Origin: Eledone cirrhosa
Lineage: Eukaryota > Mollusca > Cephalopoda > Octopoda > Eledonidae
Direction: 5' to 3'
DNA: 64,000 bases
Assembly (NCBI GenBank): GCA_964016885.1
Contig: OZ024748.1
Location: forward strand, 30,695,312-30,759,311
Positions within the stretch are counted from its first letter, which is position 1. The number at the start of each line of letters is the position of its first letter. Of this stretch, positions 52,836 to 60,281 are shown one piece after another. Below the pieces are notes generated by a model. The model was given only the letters and a program-made list of their open reading frames with translations, did no database searches and was not told the origin of the DNA. A program made the position numbers and the translations under genes.

Positions 52836-53009
52836 AAATTAGTATCCTAGACACTTCTAAGTATATTAAGAAACTAAACAGTGTGCCATATATAATATTA
52901 GTGCACATGGCATCTCAGCGCGTCTCATAAACCTACACCACTAAAAATAGCAGCCAAGTTTATTTATATATATATATAAAGATTAAGAAGCACCAAAGAG
53001 TCAATATGC

Positions 53010-53062
53010 TTTAAACTAACACAAGTTTCAGCTGATAGAGCTTCCTCCTAAGGATGTGAACT
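53010..53062 (-). ncRNA. Degenerate hammerhead-like hairpin
   Basis: Minus: AGGAGGAAGCTCTATCAGCT GAAACTTG; AGCT/AGCT stem then GAAAC, about 55 bases before (TA)n at 52977. No CUGANGA. Confidence 0.2.
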
Positions 53063-53227
53063 TACAAAATCAGAAATTTAAAAAATTCTTAAAAAAGTTT
53101 TTTTCGAAAAAATTATCATCCAAGTTTCCTTATGGTTTTATACTGCGGCCACTGTTAAAACTTCTAGTGAAACATACAGGTCTCCCAGTGAAGTATACTT
53201 TAGTAGTTGGGGATTTCCTTTGATCCT

Positions 53228-53690
53228 CTATTTGAAATTCTTTCTGTATATATTGTTCAGCACAGCAGCTCTCCACTTGTCACAGTCCTTTGTCATCTCC
53301 TCCATGAATTTCAGAGATCTGAGGTCTGTTCTCACCACCTCCGCCCATGTTTTACATTGTCTTCTTCTACTGCGTCTTCCTTCTACTGGGATTTCTTGGC
53401 TCTTCTTTACCCAGCGGTCATCCTCCATGTGCATCACATGTCTATACCATCTCAGTCTTCTCTCCAGCACACCACAACTTATCCCTCTTATACCAAGTTT
53501 CTCTCTCAACTCATCTATGCTTTGTCATTCACGCACATCCAACGGAGCATGCTTGCTTCATTTCTCTCCAGCCATCGCATATCCTCTGCAGTTGCTGCCC
53601 ATGTCTCACTACCATGCAGCATCGCGCATCTCATACAGGCATCATATAACCAGCTTTTCGTACGCAGGGCCAACCTTGCCTCAAGTGGGA
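53228..53690 (-). pseudogene. LINE fragment (RRLRWYxHVMxMEDD family)
   Basis: Minus: KLGIRGISCGVLERRLRWYR, KKSQEIPVEGRRSRRRQCKT, WAEVVRTDLRSLKF; upstream frames read ARCCMVVRHGQQLQRICDGW and SVGCA. 3' end truncated, no ATG tail. Confidence 0.8.
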
Positions 53691-53775
53691 CAACTCCAGT
53701 CTAACCCATGCTAGCGTGGAAGATGGACATTAAACGAAGATGATAATGATGATGATGATGATGATGATATATAAA
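53665..53775 (+). mobile_element. SINE 3' tail joined to the LINE fragment
   Basis: CCTCAAGTGGGACAACTCCA GTCTAACCCATGCTAGCGTG ... (GATGAT)n, opposite strand to the LINE. Confidence 0.7.
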
Positions 53776-53855
53776 TATATATATGTGTGTATATATATAT
53801 ATATATGTATATATGAAAGTAAAACAAAGAAGCCTTCAATACATCAAAAGTCTTT

Positions 53856-53900
53856 ATTAGCCAACAATGTTTCGTCCTATTAAGGACTCATCAGGGCAAT
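53856..53900 (-). ncRNA. Canonical minimal type I hammerhead ribozyme motif H
   Basis: Minus: stem I ATTGCC (53900-53895) with GGC-T-AAT (53862-53856); core CTGATGA (53894-53888); stem II GTCC/GGAC closed by consensus G-C with a TTAATA loop; GAAA (53873-53870); two-pair stem III AC/GT with loop ATT; UH = TT, predicted cut after 53863. Stem I extends by GTTTT/AAGAC past an A-A mismatch. All core positions are consensus. (TA)n follows about 50 bases on (53805-53785). Confidence 0.8.
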
Positions 53901-54158
53901 TAAAACAACAAGAAGTATTATCGGCCAATACAAGCCGAAAACTCCGAAGAATATGGAGTGTACATACACTAAAGTATTGCAAGATTATGGGTAAAAATAT
54001 ATAATAAAAATCACTAAGAAGGTGTATATATGTATATATATATATATATATATATGAATGTATATATAGTGTATTTTGCAATACCCTATATGCTTAATTA
54101 AAAGCATTTTGAAGACTACGCTATTGTTTTAGAGTAGTGACAGTCTCACTTACTTTAA

Positions 54159-54252
54159 ATTTTCAGCAAACGGGGAGATAAAGCTGACAGAGCTCTGTTT
54201 CGTACTATTTGGTACTTATCAAAGCTAAGTACTCCACCTGTTTGCTGAAAAT
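54159..54252 (-). ncRNA. Hammerhead-like motif K in the inverted arm of a Penelope-like element
   Basis: Minus: distal stem I ATTTTCAGCAAAC (54252... ) pairs perfectly with GTTTGCTGAAAAT (...54159), 13 pairs, then an internal loop, then AGCT/AGCT. Core TTGATAA instead of CTGATGA (C3 to U, G8 to A); stem II GTAC-CAAATA-GTAC; GAAA; stem III ACAGA/TCTGT; GUC triplet. The two core changes would be expected to abolish cleavage. Confidence 0.6.
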
Positions 54253-54390
54253 CATGAATGTTTGATTCTTATAGAATTCTAGTAATAATCAGGAACTGAT
54301 TATACAGAGCGGTTGCCGGTCAAGCAGAAATTGAAAATTAGAATTGGTGCTCTGAAATAGAATTCTATAAGAATCAAACATTCATGAATC
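54253..54390. repeat. Inverted repeat at the 5' end of the Penelope-like element
   Basis: TCATGAATGTTTGATTCTTATAGAATTCTA (54253-54282) is mirrored at 54358-54387; the loop is about 75 bases. It places motif K (-) and the GIY-YIG ORF (+) head to head. Confidence 0.88.
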
Positions 54391-55122
54391 AGAATCAGAA
54401 TCAGAGTATACGAAGGAGCCACGGAGAAGTATAAGACCCTCATAGAACTGGACATGAAAGGAATTTGCCCATTATACAGGAGCAAATCATGGAATAGCTT
54501 AGATAGGACTAGACATAAGATAGGGAAAGCCACCTCATGGTACGACAACCAGAGATACCAGAGTGTCATGTTTGTGGACGCTACCCCTGGAGGGAAATTA
54601 GCTAACCAGTGTAGAAAGGCCCTGAGAAAGACCCACTTAAAGATTAAGGTGGTAGAAAAGCCAGGAACCACCATAAAATCCCTGATCAGCAAAACCTACC
54701 CTTTTAAGAAAACCCACTGTACTAATAGGAAATGTATCATATGTAAAGTAAAGCCCTGGATTAACTGTAAAACTAGAAACGTAGTCTATAGCATAAGATG
54801 TACAGAGGGTACTTGCAGAAACATGACAACAACATACATAGGCGAGACAGCTCGTAGCATAGGTGAAAGGATAGACCAACACTGGGGGGAACTAAAAGGA
54901 CGAAAAAACGGTTCAGTACTATACGAACATGCCAGACAACAACACAACGGTAGCATAGACAACATAGAAATTAGAATAATATCTAAACATAGAAATGACC
55001 CAGCAGATAGGCAAATCAGAGAGGCCAGCGAAATAGAACTTAGAAGGCCAAGGTTAAACAGAAAAAATGAATGGAGTAACAACAACACCCAAACAAACAA
55101 CACTGACCTAAGAGAAGTATAA
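54388..55122 (+). CDS. Penelope-like element C-terminal region with GIY-YIG endonuclease domain
   Basis: Uninterrupted frame of 244 codons and a stop; the first Met is at 54454, but the frame is open from 54388 (IRIRIRVYEGATEKYKTLIE), so the start is probably a 5' truncation. Order: a DATPGGKLANQCRKAL linker (FVDATPGG), a Cys cluster CTNRKCIICK...NC, then NVVYSIRC ... TTYIGETARSIGERIDQHW, the GIY-YIG-type fold signature (here VYS-x-YIG), R residues after it, and a basic tail. Known Penelope-like elements carry an RT followed by such an endonuclease, which nicks the target DNA. The RT part is missing here. Base composition matches the flanks. Confidence 0.82.
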   Translation: MRIRIRVYEGATEKYKTLIELDMKGICPLYRSKSWNSLDRTRHKIGKATSWYDNQRYQSVMFVDATPGGKLANQCRKALRKTHLKIKVVEKPGTTIKSLISKTYPFKKTHCTNRKCIICKVKPWINCKTRNVVYSIRCTEGTCRNMTTTYIGETARSIGERIDQHWGELKGRKNGSVLYEHARQQHNGSIDNIEIRIISKHRNDPADRQIREASEIELRRPRLNRKNEWSNNNTQTNNTDLREV

Positions 55123-55610
55123 ATAAATAAATACATACACAAGCACAATAACAACAAACACATATAAATACACACTAGTAAACTAAGATAGAATACAATA
55201 ACCAATACACAGTCACCCAAACATGAACACACATCAAACAAAACACTATACACACACGCAAACACATGCGCAGAGAAGACAAAAAAATAAACAAATAAAT
55301 AAATAAATAAACAGACTAAATAAAGATGGCGTAGGCATACAATGCAACGGGAGGAAACATAATAGCACCACTGACGATGTTGCAGATGTGCAACGAAAGA
55401 ACTTTGTTAGACTATATATATGTGTTTGTGTCTATATTGTATCTGTATTTTTGTCTGTTGGTCAGTCAATTGTAACATTGAGGACCGAATAAATTAAATT
55501 AACCGATATAAAGGACACAGAAGTGAAAACCAACCAAACAGTGAGTGTGTTCTGTTATTAATTCTGGCAATATTATTACACAAATATGACCCTCCCCAAG
55601 TATAACAATA
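55123..55610 (+). other. 3' non-coding region of the Penelope-like element
   Basis: A-rich (AAATAAATAAATACATACAC), then AAGATGGCGTAGGCATACAA and CAACGAAAGAACTTTGTTAG, running to (TA)n at 55608-55632, the same kind of end as the hammerhead units. Confidence 0.5.
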
Positions 55611-55765
55611 TATATATATATATATATATAAGTGTGTGTGTGTAGGAGGTGAGTTTTATTGTAGTACAATAAAGCAATGCAAATATCAGATAAGTAGCAC
55701 TCTACAGTTTATAGGACTGGAGTAAAAATAATATAAGATCAAAAGATGGTTAAAAGAGTTCCAAG

Positions 55766-55836
55766 TATTTTATTATGTGCATTTCAAAAACAAATATCAT
55801 CATGGGATGATATCTGCGTTCTCATCAGATAAAATA
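55766..55836 (-). ncRNA. Type I hammerhead ribozyme-like motif D
   Basis: Minus: stem I TATTTTAT (55836-55829) with ATAAAATA (55773-55766); core CTGATGA (55828-55822); stem II GAACGCAGATATCATC / GATGATATTTGTTTTT, 15 of 16 positions paired (four G-U); GAAA (55785-55782); short stem III; UH = TA. Confidence 0.65.
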
Positions 55837-56043
55837 GGGAGACATGATATGAAGCTTAAAAAACACTTGTGAGCAGTGAAGTTTTAAATCAACATATGAA
55901 AAATAAAAGTAAGATAGATATATGAGATTGGGAAGCCCCTCATTTTTTTTCCCAATCTCATATATCCATCTTACTTTTATTTTTCATATGTTGATTTAAA
56001 AATTCACTGCTCACAAGTGTTTTTTAAGCTTCATATGTCTCCC

Positions 56044-56114
56044 TATTTTATTTGATGAGAACGCAGATATCATTCCATGATGATATTTGTTTTTGAAATG
56101 CGCACAATAAAATA
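56044..56114 (+). ncRNA. Hammerhead-like motif E (mutated partner of D)
   Basis: Stem I TATTTTAT/ATAAAATA kept, but the core is TTGATGA (C3 to U) and position 16.1 is C instead of U. Confidence 0.45.
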
Positions 56115-56214
56115 CTTGGAACTCTTTTAACCATCTTTTGATCTTATATTATATATATATATATTTATATATTTATATATTCAACATATCATGCACTTCC
56201 GACTGATATTATAT

Positions 56215-56530
56215 ATCATCATCATCACCATCATCATCATTTAACGTCTATCTTCCACGCTAGCATGGGTTAGACGGGAATAGTCCCACTTGAAGCAAGA
56301 TTGATCAGGTGACTGTGTCTCGCTCATATAGGACTATCTGGCAGCGTTTCTACGGCTGGATGCTCTTCCTAAGACCAACCACATTTACAATGTGGACTGG
56401 GAGCCTTTTTACCATGTTTCCTATATGACTACTTTACAGTGGGGACTGTGTGTTTTTTTGTTATGACACCTACATGACCTCTTTAGTTTGGACTGGATGT
56501 TGTGGTGGTACCAACATAACTTTACAGAGA
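56215..56530 (-). mobile_element. SINE (CCATGCTAGCATGG tail type)
   Basis: (ATC)n, TTTAACGTCTATCTTCCACG CTAGCATGGGTTAGACGG, GGATGCTCTTCCTAAGACCA. Confidence 0.8.
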
Positions 56531-56614
56531 AAGGGTGGTGTTGGTGAGAATGGGAGGATGGAGTAGGGGTAGTGGGATGGGGTATATATTTGGTTAGGAG
56601 GAGCCTACTGAGTG

Positions 56615-57660
56615 GAGGTTAACTTTGGACATAGGGAAGGCGGGTCTTCTGTATTACTGCATGGCACCAAAGATATCGTTCCAGTGACATTGTCTTAGAG
56701 AGGTGTAAGGGTGCAAGGTCGGATTTTATCATGTCATCCCAGGTTTTTCTGGGTCTACCTACTCTGTAACTTCCATCAATTTTGATCGCCCTGCACTTTT
56801 TTATCCAGCTGTTGTCTTTCATGCGCATCACATGACCATACCAACATAATTTTCTCTCAAGTAAACAGCATCTGATCCCTCTTATTCCTAATTTCTCACT
56901 TAGTTTGTTCATGTTTTGCTGTTCATGTATTACACATCCAACGGAGCATGCATGCTTCATTCAATTCCAATCTGCGCAGGTCCTCTGCACACAATGCCCA
57001 TGTCTCACTGCCATGTAACATTGCTGTTGGTATACAAGCATCATTCAATCTGCCTTTCATTCTTAGAGAGAAGAAGGAACTAGTATCCTGTGGGCACTTG
57101 CTACTTATTGCACCTGAGCATAAAACCTACATTCTTTGATAGCTTGCCTGTGTTCCATTTGGGGCATAGAATGGAATTTCTATCTACTCCTTTCCTACAC
57201 ACTGAGTATGGTCATTTCCCAGAGGGCACCTGTGCCCTATTTTCCTTTCTACATACTAGAACTTTAGTCTTAGACAAGTTAACTTTAAGGCCTTTTGATT
57301 CTAGGCCATGCTTCCATGTTAGGAATTTCTTCTCTAGTTCAGCCATAGATTCAGCTATGAGAATTAGATTGTCTGCATATAGAAGTTCCCACGGGCAGCC
57401 AGTCTTAAACTCCTCTGTTATAGCCTGAAGGGAAATAATAAACAGGAGGAGGCTAAGGACGGAGCCTTGATGAACACCGACTTTTACACTAAATTCTTCA
57501 CTATATTGATTGTTAATTCTAACCTTACTGACTGTTTCTTTATACATGGCTTGTATAGCTCTCACAAGCCATTCATCTACTCCTAGTTTTCTAAGGGCCC
57601 ACCAGGCATAACGTTGAGTGCTTTTCTCATATTGAATCATGGTTAACATTGCAGAATGAC
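56615..57660 (-). pseudogene. LINE RT and C-terminal region ([10 protein letters not shown] family)
   Basis: Minus: ALRKLGVDEWLVRAIQAMYK, EEFSVKVGVHQGSVLSLLLF, CPWELLYADNLILIAESMAE, GLKVNLSKTKVLVCRKENRA (181 codons open from 57760), then PSGKWPYSVCRKGVDRNSIL, ..., KLGIRGIRCCLLERKLCWYG, GRPRKTWDDMIKSDLAPLHL (113 codons). YADN replaces YADD. It links the RT of 17.9 kb to the 3' ends seen at 31, 47 and 53 kb as one element family. Confidence 0.85.
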
Positions 57661-57793
57661 TGATTCTACCCAGTGGTAAACCACCAAATTTATATGTATA
57701 TGTGAAGGTATTTAAGGTTTTGTTTATATGTAAAAGCAAATAAATTCTGAATTTCTTCACACCAACATTTTATTTTTCTTGTTGCAATACTTG

Positions 57794-57795
<2 letters not shown>

Positions 57796-57864
<69 letters not shown>
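57796..57864. repeat. (TA)n, longest in the window
   Basis: About 34 TA units at the outer end of hammerhead unit G. Confidence 0.96.
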
Positions 57865-57868
<4 letters not shown>

Positions 57869-58002
57869 AATGTAATCTGAGTTTTTTCGAATATTATTAA
57901 TAACATTCAATTCGTTTGCAATTTTGCAAACAAGCCTCAATTTTATAGCCATGTCAGTAGAATGAACACTTCATTCTTGCTCTTGTGTTGGCATGCGAAC
58001 AA

Positions 58003-58050
58003 AAATGCAGACACTAATGTTTCTGGGTATCACCCTTCATCAGTACAGCT
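58003..58050 (-). ncRNA. Hammerhead-like motif G
   Basis: Minus: CTGATGA (58043-58037), stem II GGGT/ACCC, GAAA (58023-58020), stem III AC/GT, GUC triplet (C17 58010). Stem I AGCTGTA/TGCATTT has lost one pair relative to its partner F. Confidence 0.55.
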
Positions 58051-58139
58051 CACTGTTCACCTGCCAAACTGTCAGAGCTAGTGAAAATATATGCTATTTT
58101 CAAAAATACACAGCTCAAATTCACTAGCTCTGACAGTTT

Positions 58140-58215
58140 GGCAGGTGAACAGTGAACTGTACTGATGAAGGGTGATACCCAGAAACATTAGTGTCTGCAG
58201 TTCTGTTCGCATGCC
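58140..58215 (+). ncRNA. Type I hammerhead ribozyme-like motif F
   Basis: Stem I in three blocks: GGCA/TGCC, GAACAG/CTGTTC, AACTGTA/TGCAGTT (17 pairs) with small internal loops. Core CTGATGA 58162-58168; stem II GGGT-GAT-ACCC with an A-A at 10.1/11.1; GAAA 58182-58185; stem III AC(A)/(T)GT; GUC triplet with C17 at 58195. The mismatch is the only departure from consensus. Confidence 0.72.
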
Positions 58216-58321
58216 AACGCAAGAGCAAGAATGAAGTGTTCATTTTACTGACATGGCTATACAATTGAGGCTTGTTTGCAAAATTGCAAACGAATTGAAT
58301 GTTATTATTAATATTCAAAGG

Positions 58322-58515
58322 GCGATGGATTGGCAGTATTGGTAGAGGGTCGGACGCCATGCTTTGACGTATAGAGTTACGGCCCTTTACATTCTGAGTT
58401 CAAATCCCGCCAAGGTTAACTTTGCCTTTCATCCTTACGGGGTTGATAAAATAAAGTTCCAGTAATGCACTCGGTAATTGCTGGCCTTGTGCCTAACGTA
58501 GAAACAATTATTAAT
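58322..58515 (+). mobile_element. Full-length tRNA-derived SINE with target duplication
   Basis: GGCGATGGATTGGCAGTATT GGTAGAGGGTCGGACG ... GCCTAACGTAGAAACAATTA. Flanked by ATTATTAATATT on both sides. Confidence 0.92.
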
Positions 58516-58550
58516 ATTGAAAAAAACTTAGATTACATTTATTGTATTCA

Positions 58551-58623
58551 GCCATGTAGAGCGAAATTTTCTTTTTATATATATATATATATATAAAAAG
58601 AAAATTTCGCTCTACATGGCTGA
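58551..58623. repeat. Perfect hairpin around (TA)n
   Basis: CAGCCATGTAGAGCGAAATTTTC...(TA)n...GAAAATTTCGCTCTACATGGCTG. Confidence 0.93.
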
Positions 58624-59135
58624 ATACAATAAATGTAATCTAAGTTTGTATTCTTACATAATTTACACATCACCGAATTCTTTCGCTAATATAGGGGTTC
58701 CCTCCCTTGCTGAATACCATGTGCGTTTTTGGCTTTGGGTCCCCTCTGTATTATTGGACGAAAACTCGTTGACGAAGCCTTTCCGCGTTCATCCCTTCTC
58801 TAGAAGTCTTATATATTTTTTATGTGGGCTGATAGTGATTGGATTAAGGAATTGCAGAAACCCAAGAAGCTAGATTTTACATCTTTCTAGCGGGTCCGGG
58901 TGAGTTTTTTACATTCATTTAATTTATTAATTTATTGATATTTTATTTGAGTGACCCGAATCTTCCTGGTCGTTCTTTTTCGGCTGCACGGGTGATTTTA
59001 GGCATGATCTCTATGTGTTGGTATTTTAACGATAGTTATAGCTCTGATTTATCCAAATTATTGAGCCCTCTGCCACACATGTCGGATATTGTTTATCGTG
59101 ATTTCGTGGGCTGATATTCCGATTCTCGATTATTC

Positions 59136-59140
<5 letters not shown>

Positions 59141-59186
<46 letters not shown>
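59141..59186. repeat. (TA)n
   Basis: TA microsatellite. Confidence 0.95.
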
Positions 59187-59188
<2 letters not shown>

Positions 59189-59569
59189 TAAGTGTGTGTG
59201 TATATGTTTATATGGATGGCTCTGTCACTTGCACAATAATTTCACGAGCAGTTTACACAGTTGATCAAACAGCCAGAATACTTATTGTCAGAAGTGACAG
59301 TGGATCAACACACATTCCATAGCTCACCTATCGCACATGATGAATATGAGGGAGCATAATTATACTTTGAAGAACATCTATCACGTTCATTCTCCCTGTA
59401 GAGTAGTTGGTGATACTACTACTAGTACCATGATAAAATGAACTCAGTAGATTGTGAGAATGAATGTATGTGAGATGGAGACCCTTGGCTCATAAGAGAG
59501 GTCAGTGGATCTGCTTCAGGAATGATTTCATCTGTGTTAAGCCATCTAAGCTGGGAAGGCAGACATTAA

Positions 59570-59860
59570 ATGGTGAGGATGATGGTAGTGGTGGCAGTGG
59601 TGGTGGTGTTGGTGGTGGTGGTGGTGGCGATGGCAGTTATAGTGGTGATGAGGATGATCGTAGTGGTGGTGGCAGTGGTGCTGGTGGTAGTGGTGATGGT
59701 GGTGGCGATGGCAGTTATGGTGGTGATGAGGATGATCGTAGTGGTGATGGCAGTGGTGGTGGTGGCGGTGGTGGTGGTGGTGGTGGTGGTGGCGGCAGTG
59801 TTGGTGGTGGTGGTGGTGGCAGTGGTGGTGCTGGTGGAGGAGATGATGATGATGATCATG
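59570..59860. repeat. (GGT/GAT)n minisatellite
   Basis: GGT-rich with a longer repeated block (GATGAGGATGATCGTAGTGG at 59647 and 59725). The 135-codon open frame 59464-59871 (Gly/Asp-rich) is most likely a by-product. Confidence 0.88.
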
Positions 59861-60087
59861 ATGGTGTCTAAGGTTAAGGTTAATTTAAAAACTAAAATAA
59901 TGCTGCCATGTAAAAATAAATTGACAAATTAGTTATTTAAACTAGACATATATTATATTTTATTCACAGATAATCAGATGTTTTTTAAAAAAAGCTATTT
60001 ATGATGTACTGGTAAATATATTATTTCTGACTTCCTCTTTCATAGTCAGGTAAATCATTTTAGAGGGAGGGGGGGGGATAATTATAT

Positions 60088-60281
60088 TCAGTAAAGTTTT
60101 ATAAGGGTACAGTGACAACGATTATAAACACGAAAAGCAATACATGTGGGATATTTCAAACAGATGCTAGAACACTGAATTTCTGAATGAACTATTTTTG
60201 TTATATCACTTACAATATTGTGATAGACATTCTTTTTAAAGGTGAATGTTGAATATGCCGTAAAACTGTTCACTTCTCTTT
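60088..60281 (-). CDS. PAN-like gene, last coding exon
   Basis: Follows a pyrimidine tract (tctctctgttttctgttctag). Encodes EREVNSFTAYSTFTFKKNVY...CSSICLKYPTCIAFRVYNRC...LIKLY, stop TGA. Four Cys plus one in the other exon. The frame stays open upstream of the acceptor, but the splice-phase match favours starting here. Confidence 0.6.

Larger units (their letters stand above)
55735..56160. repeat. Head-to-head inverted pair of hammerhead units
   Basis: Arms 55735-55940 and 55948-56155 (ACTTTTATTTTTCATATGTT etc.), ~95% identical, with (TA)n beyond the right end and AT-rich DNA on the left. Confidence 0.92.
57865..58605. repeat. Head-to-head inverted pair of hammerhead units, one arm split by a SINE
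   Basis: Arm G 58088-57865 (minus direction) and arm F 58100-58580 match, except that F contains the SINE 58322-58515. (TA)n lies at both outer ends. Confidence 0.92.

Noticed and set aside
58330..58400. tRNA-like A and B boxes
   Set aside because: Belong to the SINE family with many copies; no cloverleaf with a proper anticodon stem was found.
59464..59871. Open frame with Gly/Asp-rich product
   Set aside because: It is carried by a GGT/GAT minisatellite; the complementary frames are equally open and no splice or start signal supports it.
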